DNA from: Erythrobacter sp. WG
GTDB lineage: Bacteria > Pseudomonadota > Alphaproteobacteria > Sphingomonadales > Sphingomonadaceae
Reading direction: 5' to 3'
Length of the DNA: 64,000 bases
Assembly (NCBI RefSeq): GCF_026586795.1
Contig: NZ_JAPFGY010000016.1
Location: forward strand, 17,726 to 81,725
A model generated the notes under the pieces. The model was not told the DNA's origin. It worked only from the letters and a program-made list of their open reading frames with translations, and made no database searches. Both the position numbers and the translations under genes were made by a program. This document shows positions 9,809 to 18,207 of the stretch, one piece after another (the stretch's first letter is position 1; every line of letters starts with the position of its first letter).

Positions 9809-11095
9809 TTGGCAGACAAGACGGCGAAACTCGAAATCGGCGGCCAGACCTACGAGTACCCGGTGCTCGAAGGCAGCACCGGCCCCGACGTGATCGACAT
9901 CCGCAAGCTCTACGCGCAGACGGGTGCCTTCACCTTCGACCCCGGCTTCACCTCGACCGCCGCGTGCGAAAGCGCGCTGACCTATATCGACGGTGACGAA
10001 GGCGTGCTGCTGCACCGCGGCTACCCGATCGGCCAGTTGGCCGAGGATTCGAGCTTCATGGAGGTCTCCTACCTCCTCCTCAACGGCGAGCTGCCGAGCA
10101 AGGACGAGCTCGACGACTTCACCTACACCATCACCCGTCACACCATGCTGCACGAGCAGCTGATGACCTTCTACCGCGGCTTCCGCCGCGACGCCCACCC
10201 GATGGCGATCATGTGCGGCGTGGTCGGCGCGCTGTCGGCCTTCTACCACGACAGCACCGACATCTCCGATCCCGAGCACCGCAAGATCAGCTCGCACCGC
10301 CTGATCGCGAAAATGCCGACGATCGCGGCGATGGCCTACAAGTATTCGGTCGGCCAGCCCTTCATCTACCCCGACAACTCGCTGAGCTATACCGGCAATT
10401 TCCTGCGCATGACCTTCGGCGTTCCGGCCGAACCCTACGAGGTGATCCCGGAAGTCGAGCGGGCGATGGACCGGATCTTCATCCTCCACGCCGACCACGA
10501 GCAGAACGCCTCGACCTCGACCGTGCGTCTCGCCGGTTCCTCGGGCGCCAACCCCTTCGCTTGCATCGCAGCGGGCATCGCCTGCCTGTGGGGCCCGGCG
10601 CATGGCGGCGCGAACGAGGCGGCGCTCAATATGCTCAAGGAAATCGGGACGCCGGACCGCATCCCGCACTACATCGAGCGCGCCAAGGACAAGAACGATC
10701 CGTTCCGCCTGATGGGCTTCGGCCACCGAGTCTACAAGAACTACGACCCGCGCGCGACGGTGATGCAGAAGACCGTGCGCGAGGTGTTCGATGCGCTCAA
10801 GGTCACCGACCCGCTGTTCGAGACCGCGCTGCGGTTGGAAGAGATCGCATTGAACGATCCCTATTTCATCGAGAAGAAGCTGTTCCCCAACGTCGACTTC
10901 TACTCGGGGATCATCCTTTCGGCGATCGGCTTCCCGACCACGATGTTCACCGCGCTCTTCGCCCTCGCCCGCACCGTGGGCTGGGTGGCGCAGTGGAACG
11001 AGATGATCAGCGACCCCGGCCAGAAGATCGGGCGCCCGCGCCAGCTCTACACCGGGCCGACGCAGCGCGATTACATTCCGCTCGACAAGCGTTGA
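9809..11095 (+). CDS. gltA: Citrate synthase (type II, hexameric class)
   Basis: 428 residues, condensing oxaloacetate and acetyl-CoA to citrate in the TCA cycle. The catalytic residues fall within one position of the E. coli enzyme: His265 ([11 protein letters not shown]), His306 ([12 protein letters not shown]) and Asp363 (NVDFYSGII). The N-terminal beta domain typical of type II enzymes is present. The start codon is TTG, decided by AGGAG at 9797-9801. It lies just downstream of gltX and probably shares its transcript, or has its own promoter in the 59-base gap. Confidence 0.97.
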   Translation: MADKTAKLEIGGQTYEYPVLEGSTGPDVIDIRKLYAQTGAFTFDPGFTSTAACESALTYIDGDEGVLLHRGYPIGQLAEDSSFMEVSYLLLNGELPSKDELDDFTYTITRHTMLHEQLMTFYRGFRRDAHPMAIMCGVVGALSAFYHDSTDISDPEHRKISSHRLIAKMPTIAAMAYKYSVGQPFIYPDNSLSYTGNFLRMTFGVPAEPYEVIPEVERAMDRIFILHADHEQNASTSTVRLAGSSGANPFACIAAGIACLWGPAHGGANEAALNMLKEIGTPDRIPHYIERAKDKNDPFRLMGFGHRVYKNYDPRATVMQKTVREVFDALKVTDPLFETALRLEEIALNDPYFIEKKLFPNVDFYSGIILSAIGFPTTMFTALFALARTVGWVAQWNEMISDPGQKIGRPRQLYTGPTQRDYIPLDKR

Positions 11096-11109
11096 GCGGC
11101 TGACCCGCG

Positions 11110-11304
11110 ATGCTCATGCTGAGGGCGGCAGGGATGTTCCTTGTCGCCCTCGGTTGCATCTGGGCCCTGCAAGGTCTGGGGGTGCTGCACTGGCCCGCCG
11201 ACAGCTTCATGCTCGGCGATGGCGGCTGGGCCCTGCGCGGCGCGGGCCTTGCGATGCTGGGAGCGACCTTGATTGGTCTGGTTGAATGGCGGCGTCGTTC
11301 CTGA
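11110..11304 (+). CDS. Small two-helix membrane protein
   Basis: 64 residues with two hydrophobic segments (about 5-22 and 41-58), a GVLHWPADSFMLGDGGW loop and a basic C-terminus WRRRS. The pattern resembles a widespread family of short membrane proteins of unknown function whose members share an LQGLGVL...SFM loop. It starts 14 bases after gltA and reads in the same direction, so it is likely co-transcribed. Function is not known. Confidence 0.7.
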   Translation: MLMLRAAGMFLVALGCIWALQGLGVLHWPADSFMLGDGGWALRGAGLAMLGATLIGLVEWRRRS

Positions 11305-11400
11305 CGGCAGCCGTTAGGATTGCTCGAGGGCCGATCCTACACATTGCGCATCGAAAGCCCGCTACCGCGTGTATTTTGTCAACCAGCGGCGCCGCACCGC

Positions 11401-12801
11401 TCAAGCCGCCGGCAACTCCAGCGTGAACAGCGCGCCTCCCCCGGGCGCCGCGCCGACGCCGAGAGTGCCGCCCATCGCCTCGGCAAGCCGGCGCGAGATG
11501 TAGAGGCCGAGGCCCGAACCCCCGTCACGCCCGCCGTCGCTGTCGCGGCCGAGGCGCTCGAACTTGTCGAAGATCCGGGCCGCCTGTTCGGGCGTGACCC
11601 CCGGGCCTTGATCGGCCACTGTCACCGCCACCCGCCCCTCGCCCGCGCGCTGTGCGGCGATGGTGACCGTGCTCGTCGCCGGGGCATAGGCGATCGCGTT
11701 GCCGATCAGGTTGAGCAGGATCTGGAGCACCCGCCGGAACTCGCCGGTGGCGATAGCGGTCCCCCGCGCGCCCTCGAGCGCGAGCACCGTTTCCCGGCTC
11801 TGCGCACGCACCCCGAGAATACCCGCCGCGCGCGCCGCCGCGTCGGCGAGATCGACCGGCTCCTTCACGGTGGCGAAGCCGGGAGTTTCGACAACCTCGA
11901 GATCGGCAAGGTCGTCGAGCATCGCGGCAAGGTGCTGGCCCGCGCTGGCGATGGTGCCGGCGTAGTCGCTGTACTCCTCGCGCAAGGGCCCCGCAAGGCG
12001 GGCGCGGATCGTTTCGGCATTGGCGATGATCCGCGCCACCGGCTGGCGCAGCACCGGCGTGAGCGCGGTGCCGACGAGCCGCGTCGGCAAGGTCTCGGCC
12101 GAGGACGAAGGCACGGCGCTCTCGGCCAGCGGTTCTTCGGCGACCAGCAGCAGCTCGAAGCCTGACGGGTTCTGCGCATCGGGGCCGAGCGGGATCAGCC
12201 GCACCCGCCAGGTCCGCGCCGAGCCGGCGAAGCGGCAGGTCGCGCCGTCGACGAGCCGCCAGTGGAGCGGCTGCTGGTGGGCGATGTCGGCAAGCTCGAC
12301 GAGCTCGCTCCACACCCGTCCGGGCGCCGCGGCGGCCTCGGCCTGGAGGGCTGCCGCATCGCTCGCGCGGGCGCTCAGCACCTGAAGCCGCTGGCGCGCG
12401 TCGAGCCGGGCGCTGACCTCGGCAGTGGCGCGGTCGATCGCGTCGAGCCGCTCGGCAAAGTCGCGCTGCGAGAGCGGGCTGGGCGCGCTGCGCTGCCAGT
12501 TCTCCACCAGCACCTCGCAGCCTCCCCCTTCCTCGACCCCCAAGGGGTGAATCCGCGCAAAGCCCGAGACCTCGGCATCGCCATCATAGGCGCTGAAGGC
12601 CCGCGCGATCCTGAGGCCCAGCGCGCGCGCCTGCCGGACCAGCGCGAGCAGCTCCGGGATCGCCAGCACGCCGGGCACGTCGCCGCCGCAGCGCTCCTGC
12701 AATTCGGCCAGCGGCGCGTCGGCGCTGAGCAGCCGGTCGCCGGCATCGGTCAGCCCGTAGGCGCCGATAAGGCCCTCGCCGGGATCCATCACGCGCATCA
12801 T
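11401..12801 (-). CDS. Histidine-kinase-like ATPase lacking the phosphoacceptor His
   Basis: 466 residues, no clear membrane segment. An N-terminal sensor-like region (about 1-235, PAS-like) is followed by a DHp-like helix pair (240-305) and an intact HATPase domain: N box LLNLIGNAIAYAP with Asn364 and Asn368, G1 VADQGPGV (Asp397) and G2 GGSGLGLYIS. In the H box the frame reads LTPVLRQPVARII. Using the conserved Arg252 and Pro254 as anchors, Pro249 occupies the histidine position. The protein can probably bind ATP but not autophosphorylate in the usual way. It starts within the stop of the upstream gene (ATGA). Confidence 0.85.
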   Translation of the reverse strand: MMRVMDPGEGLIGAYGLTDAGDRLLSADAPLAELQERCGGDVPGVLAIPELLALVRQARALGLRIARAFSAYDGDAEVSGFARIHPLGVEEGGGCEVLVENWQRSAPSPLSQRDFAERLDAIDRATAEVSARLDARQRLQVLSARASDAAALQAEAAAAPGRVWSELVELADIAHQQPLHWRLVDGATCRFAGSARTWRVRLIPLGPDAQNPSGFELLLVAEEPLAESAVPSSSAETLPTRLVGTALTPVLRQPVARIIANAETIRARLAGPLREEYSDYAGTIASAGQHLAAMLDDLADLEVVETPGFATVKEPVDLADAAARAAGILGVRAQSRETVLALEGARGTAIATGEFRRVLQILLNLIGNAIAYAPATSTVTIAAQRAGEGRVAVTVADQGPGVTPEQAARIFDKFERLGRDSDGGRDGGSGLGLYISRRLAEAMGGTLGVGAAPGGGALFTLELPAA

Positions 12802-13736
12802 CCCGTCGCGCCCCCGCCTGCGAGGGCGGCGGCATGGTCGGGCGTCAGCGCGCCAAGTCCCGCGGGCAGGCGGACGGCCGGGGACAGCGGCAAGAGCTGG
12901 CGTTCGATCGCGGGCTGGGTCAGGCCGGCGCCCCGCAGCAGCAGCGCGAGCCGCGCCGATTGGCCTTCGTGGCAGGCCAGCACCGCCGCCTCGCGCGGCG
13001 CTTTCACCGCGCCTGCGAGCGTGGTGGCGAACAGCGCCAGCCCGGCGTGGTCGATCGCCAGCGCGGCAAGCGCACCGCGGCGCATCGCCGCCACGAGCCG
13101 CGCGAGAAGGCCGATTCGGCTTGCCCCCTCGTCATATCCCCCCGTCAGTCGCACTAGCGTGGCGCTGTCGGCGCTTGCCGCCTGGAGCTGGCCGACGAGT
13201 GCGTGAAACAGCTCTGCCGGCAGCTCGCCAAGCGGCAGTTCCATGCGCTGCTGGCTCTGGACGAAGCGCGACTGCGCGGCCAGCACGCTCATGGCGAGCG
13301 CCGCGATCTCGGGGTCCTCAGAGGCGATCAGCTCCTGGAGAAGCGGGCTCAGCACCGGATCGAGCGCCATGCGCTGTTGCAGACGCGCCGCGATCAGTCC
13401 CTCGGCAGCGATCGCGTGGCAATGGGCGAGGAGCGCCTCGTCATCCATCAGTCGCGCCGCCAGCGCTTCGCGCGCGGCCTCATCTCCCCCGGGATAATCG
13501 CGGGTAGCAGCGTCGCGTCCGGCGGCTGCCGCCATGAGCTGCGCAGCGAGATCGAGGATCATGCCGCGCACCCGGGCAAGGATCGCATCGCTCACCAAGG
13601 TCCCGGCATCGGAGCTCAGAAGATGGCGCAGGACCGGGACGACCGCCGCCAACGCGCGTGCTTCCCGCGCGAGTTCGTCCCGCAGGGTCGCCTCGACAGC
13701 ATCGTCGGCGGCAAGGTCCATCGTCTTTTCGCCCAT
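12798..13736 (-). CDS. Helical repeat-like protein of unknown function
   Basis: 312 residues from ATG 13736 (TTG 13742 and ATG 13721 are alternatives, none with an ideal ribosome-binding site). The sequence is almost wholly predicted helix, rich in Ala and Leu, with repeated blocks such as LLQELIASEDPEIAALAMSVL that resemble HEAT/DUF2336-type repeats. No catalytic motif is seen. It overlaps the histidine-kinase-like gene by four bases and is preceded by a CtrA-like box, so the two probably act together, for example as partner or scaffold. This is inference. Confidence 0.65.
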   Translation of the reverse strand: MGEKTMDLAADDAVEATLRDELAREARALAAVVPVLRHLLSSDAGTLVSDAILARVRGMILDLAAQLMAAAAGRDAATRDYPGGDEAAREALAARLMDDEALLAHCHAIAAEGLIAARLQQRMALDPVLSPLLQELIASEDPEIAALAMSVLAAQSRFVQSQQRMELPLGELPAELFHALVGQLQAASADSATLVRLTGGYDEGASRIGLLARLVAAMRRGALAALAIDHAGLALFATTLAGAVKAPREAAVLACHEGQSARLALLLRGAGLTQPAIERQLLPLSPAVRLPAGLGALTPDHAAALAGGGATG

Positions 13737-13762
13737 CCTCAAGCGACATAGTGCCCGTTTGG

Positions 13763-13777
13763 TTAAGGACGGGTTAG
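13763..13777 (-). promoter_or_regulatory. CtrA-like box upstream of the helical-protein/kinase-like pair
   Basis: TTAA (13763-13766), seven bases, TTAG (13774-13777). On the minus strand it reads CTAACC-N5-TTAACC, one base from a perfect tandem TTAACC. It ends 26 bases upstream of the start at 13736. TTAA is rare in this GC-rich window. Matches the CtrA consensus TTAA-N7-TTAA at seven of eight positions. Function inferred. Confidence 0.6.
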
Positions 13778-13778
13778 A

Positions 13779-14981
13779 TCAATCCTCGGCGCGGCGCAGC
13801 AGCAAAGCTGCAAGCAGCCCCAAGGAGAGACAGGCCAGCATCTCGGGCAGAAAACCGGTCACGGCAGCCAGCGACAGCAGCAGGAGGAGGCTCGTCCGGT
13901 CCGAGGCGGCCGCACTCAGGCCGCTGCCGGAGCCGTCGGCGACAAGCCGCGCCAGCCCTACGACGACCGGACCGAGCGCCGCCAGCGGCTGCCAGTCCGG
14001 CCACGGCGCCAGCGCGAACCACCCGGTAAGGGCCGCGGCGACATCGACCGCCACATCGACCCGGGCGCGGGAGCCTGCGCTTTCCCCCTTGCCGATCAGA
14101 CGCCGAGACAGCGACGCGATGCGCCATGCCACCTCGGCCGCGAAAGCACCGACTCCAGCAAGCAGGAGACCCGCCCCTCCCACGCCCGAGGCGGCAAGCA
14201 GCAAGCCGCCGAGCATCGCGGCGAGAGCGGCACCGGCCGCGACGGGTACCGCGCCGGTGGACCCGCGCACAACGATTGCGCGTGCCATCATTCCGGCAAG
14301 CCACGAGCCGGGCGCCCGGCCGTCGACGGGCAATGCCGCACGGGCGATCAGCCCCGCACCGGCTTGCGCCACGCTTGGTGCATTGTCGGCAAGCAACCAG
14401 CTTTCCGGCACCACCTCGCGTGGGGAGAGGTCTCGGATCGGCGTGCCCGCTTGCAGCGCGAGGCGCAGCAATAGCGAAATGGCATCGGCGTCTGCGGGCA
14501 TGTCGGCGAGTTGCTGGACCGGCGCGCCGCGCATCGCCAGCACGCCTGCCCAGCAGCGCGTCGCATCGATCCGCTCGAAATCTTCCGGGTGGCTAGCGGC
14601 AAGCGGGTGATCCGCGGGCAAGCTTGCGACCGCGCGGGCAAGACCCCCTCCCCCGCTCAGCAGCGCCTGCACCACGACAGGTTCAGGGACCAGCCCGTCG
14701 GCGATGACGATCAGGTCGTCCTCGGCCCTGACCAGGGCTGGGAGCGCTGCAAAGCCCTTGAGCGCGTGGAAGGCCGTGCCCGTTCTCTCGAGCGTCCGCT
14801 GAAGCGCGAGCATGGCGCCGCTCGCCGCACTCGTCTCGGTCAGGCACAGGACGCGCTCGACGCCCAGCGATTGCAGGAGGGCCCCCTGCCAAGCGAGCAC
14901 CGTACGTCCGGCCAGCGGCAGTTCGGCGCGCAAGGCCCCCTCCTCGCTGCGCCGGAGCGCGGCAATCAGGCCGATGCGCAT
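13779..14981 (-). CDS. Membrane protein with nucleotidyltransferase-like N-domain and degenerate CDP-alcohol transferase-like C-domain
   Basis: 400 residues from ATG 14981, preceded by GAGGAAGGA. Residues 1-215 resemble a nucleotidyltransferase fold (LPLAGRTVLAWQGALLQSLGVERVLCL, DDLIVIADG). Residues 240-398 hold about five hydrophobic helices laid out like a CDP-alcohol phosphotransferase, as in bifunctional inositol-phosphate cytidylyltransferase/synthases. The expected DG..AR...D...D signature is missing: AEVAWRIASLSRR and VDVAVDV occupy that place. It may have lost the catalytic activity or changed it. It lies between the Hpt-like gene and the kinase-like pair. Assignment is tentative. Confidence 0.5.
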   Translation of the reverse strand: MRIGLIAALRRSEEGALRAELPLAGRTVLAWQGALLQSLGVERVLCLTETSAASGAMLALQRTLERTGTAFHALKGFAALPALVRAEDDLIVIADGLVPEPVVVQALLSGGGGLARAVASLPADHPLAASHPEDFERIDATRCWAGVLAMRGAPVQQLADMPADADAISLLLRLALQAGTPIRDLSPREVVPESWLLADNAPSVAQAGAGLIARAALPVDGRAPGSWLAGMMARAIVVRGSTGAVPVAAGAALAAMLGGLLLAASGVGGAGLLLAGVGAFAAEVAWRIASLSRRLIGKGESAGSRARVDVAVDVAAALTGWFALAPWPDWQPLAALGPVVVGLARLVADGSGSGLSAAASDRTSLLLLLSLAAVTGFLPEMLACLSLGLLAALLLRRAED

Positions 14982-15094
14982 AAGTGTCCTTCCTCGATCC
15001 ACGCCTTTTCGGCATGCCAAGGTTGGCGGGTTCGGGCGCTGGCTTCAAGCTGGCGGCGGTCGCTTTGCCCTGTCGCGGGGCACGACGCAGCCGA

Positions 15095-15418
15095 TCAGGC
15101 GCGCGGATCGGGCTTGCGGGCGCGGGCGAAGCGGGCGAGCACGGCTTCGATCTCGCGGATCGCCATCGGCTCGCCGGGCGCTGCATGGAGCGCGATCTCG
15201 GCCGCCTGCAGGAGATCCTCGGCGTTGAAGCTTGCGGCGAGGCCCTTCAGCCGCATCGCGGCCACGTGCCAGTTGCCGTCGCAGCGCGCGCGCTTGAGCA
15301 GATCGAGCTGGCGCGTGGCGCTGTCGAGAAAGGCCGACCGCAGATCGCGCAGCAGGGCGGCATCGTCGCCGGCTGCCGCCGCAAGAGTCGCGTCGAGGGC
15401 TCCGTGGTTGAATGCCAT
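15095..15418 (-). CDS. Hpt-like domain protein lacking the phosphoacceptor His
   Basis: 107 residues, a single four-helix Hpt fold with the family core AAMRLKGLAASFNAEDLLQAAE. In active Hpt domains the core is A-H-x-L-K-G; here Met55 (codon ATG) stands in the histidine position, and the nearest His (51) is one helical turn earlier and off register. Leu57, Lys58 and Gly59 are kept. So the protein likely binds receiver-like partners without passing phosphate. It is divergent from the coiled-coil gene across 69 bases that contain a CtrA-like box. Confidence 0.78.
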   Translation of the reverse strand: MAFNHGALDATLAAAAGDDAALLRDLRSAFLDSATRQLDLLKRARCDGNWHVAAMRLKGLAASFNAEDLLQAAEIALHAAPGEPMAIREIEAVLARFARARKPDPRA

Positions 15419-15442
15419 GAGGACGCGATAGCCCGGACAAGG

Positions 15443-15457
15443 TTAAAGCGGGGTTTA
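15443..15457 (-). promoter_or_regulatory. CtrA-like box between the Hpt-like and coiled-coil genes
   Basis: TTAA (15443-15446), seven bases, TTTA (15454-15457); on the minus strand TAAACC-N5-TTAACC. It ends 24 bases upstream of the Hpt-like start at 15418 and 30 bases upstream of the divergent ATG at 15488. It closely resembles the box at 13763-13777 (both begin GGTTAA and have GGG before the second half-site). Function inferred. Confidence 0.6.
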
Positions 15458-15487
15458 TCGCCGATCCGGCTGTGGTAAGAGGCTGGC

Positions 15488-17932
15488 ATGACAGGACGGC
15501 ACCAGATGCGCGCTTTCGGGCGCGGGAGCGGCACGGGCGGGGCCGAGGGCTCGGATGAGCGCGAACGGGGTCCGGACGAAACCTTGACGGAGGATGCGCT
15601 CGATCTGGATTCGGTCTGGGTGGAGGACGAGGCCCATGAAGGCAGCGCATCCGCTGCGTCACACCCAATCCTGCGCTGGCTGGCGCCCGCGCTCGCCTTA
15701 CTCGCAGTGGCGGGCTGGACCGTCTTCTTCGGCTGGACGCTGATCGAGGAAGCGCGTTCGGGCGCAGCACCACGCGAATGGGCGGGGTGGATCGTGCAAT
15801 GGTCGGTGCCGGTCGCGCTGATCGGCATCGGGTGGCTGTTGGCGATGCGCTCCTCACACGCCGAGGCGCGGCGCTTCGCTGCGACCGCAGCACAGATGAA
15901 CCGCGAAGGTGCGGCGCTGGAGGCACGCCTGAAGGTGGTCAACCGCGAATTGAGCCTGGCACGCGAGTTCCTCGCCGCGCAGGCGCGCGATCTCGAGGCT
16001 TTGGGCCGGATCGCTGCCGAGCGGATCTCTGCCCACGCCGGAGAGTTGCAGGGTCTGATCGCCAGCAACGGCGCGCAGGTCGAAACGATCGCCGCGACCA
16101 GCGAAACTGCGCTCGGGAACATGAACCGGCTGCGCGACGATCTCCCGGTCATCGCCAACGCGGCGCGCGATGTCACCAACCAGATCGGCAGCGCGGGGCG
16201 TGCCGCCGAAGACCAGGTCGCGCGCCTCCACGGCGGCTTCGAGCGCCTTGCGGCAATCGGCGGCGAAAGCGAGACGCGGATCGACAGGCTGAGCACGCAG
16301 CTCGCCGATGCGCTCGGCGCGCTCGAGGCACGGACCACTGCGGCGGCGCAGGAAACCGGCACGCTCGCGGCGCGGCTCGCCGAGGCGAGCACGGCGGCGG
16401 AAGGCCGCTTTGCCGCGGCGATTGCGGCCCTGCACGAGACACTGATGGAGAAGCTGCGGCTCGTCGAGGAGCTCGATCGCAACACCACCGCCGCCGCACA
16501 GCGGCGGATCGTCGACCTGCGCGGCGAGGCGACCCGCTTCGACGAACATATCGAGGCGCGCAATCGCAACTTCGACGAGCTCATCGAGCAGCGCCGTGCC
16601 GCCTTCGAGACGCAGGCGGCACAGGCGAGCGAACTCCTCGCCCAGCGCCTTGCGGCGCTGGACGATGAACTCAACCAGCGTCGCGAGGCACAGGTTGCCG
16701 AGATCGAGCGGCTGATCGCGCAGGGCGACGCGATGGCCGCCCGGGTGGCCGAGCTCGGACGGTTGGTCGAGGAGGTCAACACGAGCAGCACGGCGACGCG
16801 CGAGAGCCTCGGCGTCGGGCTCGGGACCCTAGCCGATCAACTCGCCGAAAAGCGCGCCGCGCTCGCGGCCACGGAGGCGCAGCTGCGGCAGCTTACCGAT
16901 GACAGCGTGCGGCTGCTGGAGATCCTCCAGTCCGGAAGCCGCTCCTGCCGCGAAGACCTTGGCAGCGCGATCGCCGGCGCTGCTGCCGCCATCGCCGGTG
17001 CCGAGTCACAGGCGCGTCAGGTCGAGGGGCTGATGCTGAGCAGCGCGCAATCGGGCAGCGATCTCGCCGAATACCTCACACGGACCCGCGCCGATATCGA
17101 CGCGGCTGAAAGCGCCATCGGCGATTTCCGGGCCATTCTGGCCGCCGAGACCGACGAGACGCTGGCGCGGCTCCAGGGTCTGCGCGGCGGCTTTGCGCGG
17201 CTCTCCGATGAAAGCGCGGCGCTCGCAGGCAGCACGCAGGAGGCGCTGCGCGAGGCGCTCGGCACACTAGAAGCGGCGATCGCACAGACCTTCGCCGCCC
17301 TCGAAGAAGGCGCGCAGGAGCGGGTGCCGCAGCTTGCCGCCGGGCTTGCTGCCGATGCGATCGAAGCGTTGGAGCGGGCGCTGCGCAACGAAGCCGCCGA
17401 GACGCTCGGCAAGCTCGAGCAATCGGCGGCCCACGCCGCCGGCGTCGGGCGCGAGGCGGCGATACAGCTGCGCGACCAGCTCGTGAAGGTCAACGAACTC
17501 ACCGGCAATCTCGAACAGCGGGTGACCCGTGCCCGCGAGCTTGCCGAGGAGCAGGTCGACAACGACTTCACCCGGCGCATGGCCCTGATCACCGACAGCC
17601 TCAACTCGGCGGCGATCGACATTTCGGGGGCGCTCTCGAGCGATGTCCCGGATACTGCCTGGGACGCCTATCTGAAGGGCGATCGAGGGATCTTCACCCG
17701 CCGTGCGGTGAGCCTGATCGACAAAGGCACGGCAAAGGACATCGCCGGGCTGTACGCCTCGGACGAGGCCTTCAAGGCGAATGTCGGCCGCTACATCCAC
17801 GATTTCGAATCGCTCCTGCGCCAGACACTATCGACCCGTGACGGGCACGTGCTGAGCGTGACGATGCTCGGCTCTGACATGGGCAAGCTCTACGTCGCGC
17901 TTGCCCAGGCCATACGCCGCTTCCGAAGCTAG
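15488..17932 (+). CDS. Inner-membrane coiled-coil protein, TipN-like architecture
   Basis: 814 residues. A charged, acidic N-terminal tail (1-58) is followed by two membrane helices (about 62-84 and 98-120). Then comes a very long Ala/Glu/Arg-rich heptad coiled coil (about 125-690) and a compact, less repetitive C-terminal domain (about 690-814, with DTAWDAYLKGDRGIFTRR and a final MLGSDMGKLYVALAQAIRR). AAGAGG at 15477-15482 supports the start. Two N-terminal helices plus a large coiled coil is the layout of the Caulobacter polarity factor TipN, but I see no evidence of sequence homology. Role unknown; a scaffold at the membrane is likely. Confidence 0.7.
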   Translation: MTGRHQMRAFGRGSGTGGAEGSDERERGPDETLTEDALDLDSVWVEDEAHEGSASAASHPILRWLAPALALLAVAGWTVFFGWTLIEEARSGAAPREWAGWIVQWSVPVALIGIGWLLAMRSSHAEARRFAATAAQMNREGAALEARLKVVNRELSLAREFLAAQARDLEALGRIAAERISAHAGELQGLIASNGAQVETIAATSETALGNMNRLRDDLPVIANAARDVTNQIGSAGRAAEDQVARLHGGFERLAAIGGESETRIDRLSTQLADALGALEARTTAAAQETGTLAARLAEASTAAEGRFAAAIAALHETLMEKLRLVEELDRNTTAAAQRRIVDLRGEATRFDEHIEARNRNFDELIEQRRAAFETQAAQASELLAQRLAALDDELNQRREAQVAEIERLIAQGDAMAARVAELGRLVEEVNTSSTATRESLGVGLGTLADQLAEKRAALAATEAQLRQLTDDSVRLLEILQSGSRSCREDLGSAIAGAAAAIAGAESQARQVEGLMLSSAQSGSDLAEYLTRTRADIDAAESAIGDFRAILAAETDETLARLQGLRGGFARLSDESAALAGSTQEALREALGTLEAAIAQTFAALEEGAQERVPQLAAGLAADAIEALERALRNEAAETLGKLEQSAAHAAGVGREAAIQLRDQLVKVNELTGNLEQRVTRARELAEEQVDNDFTRRMALITDSLNSAAIDISGALSSDVPDTAWDAYLKGDRGIFTRRAVSLIDKGTAKDIAGLYASDEAFKANVGRYIHDFESLLRQTLSTRDGHVLSVTMLGSDMGKLYVALAQAIRRFRS

Positions 17933-18207
17933 GCGGCGGACGGCGGCTTGGGCAGGATGTCGATGTCCTCCGCCGTCACCCACCCTTGCGAATAATTGGC
18001 CACGAAGAGAGCGGTCAGCACGGCGGCGATCACGGTCGCACGCAGCGCCAGTTTGCCCGGGCGGAAGTTGACGGGCGCGCTGTCGGCCTGGCCGGGGATC
18101 TTCGCCTCGCCACTTTCGTGCGCCGTCCGAACGCCGAAAGGCAGCATCACGAAGCCGCTCATCACCCAGAACAGGAAGTAGATGGCGATGATCGACGTGA
18201 TCTGCAT
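17929..18207 (-). CDS. DUF1467 family membrane protein
   Basis: 92 residues with two membrane helices (about 5-27 and 56-74) and the pattern FWVMSGFVMLPFGVRT before a soluble loop, as in the DUF1467 family. Its start overlaps the RNase J stop (TGATG), so it is translated as the last gene of the birA-coaX-RNase J group. Its stop shares a CTAG palindrome with the convergent coiled-coil gene. The family has no established function. Confidence 0.85.
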   Translation of the reverse strand: MQITSIIAIYFLFWVMSGFVMLPFGVRTAHESGEAKIPGQADSAPVNFRPGKLALRATVIAAVLTALFVANYSQGWVTAEDIDILPKPPSAA

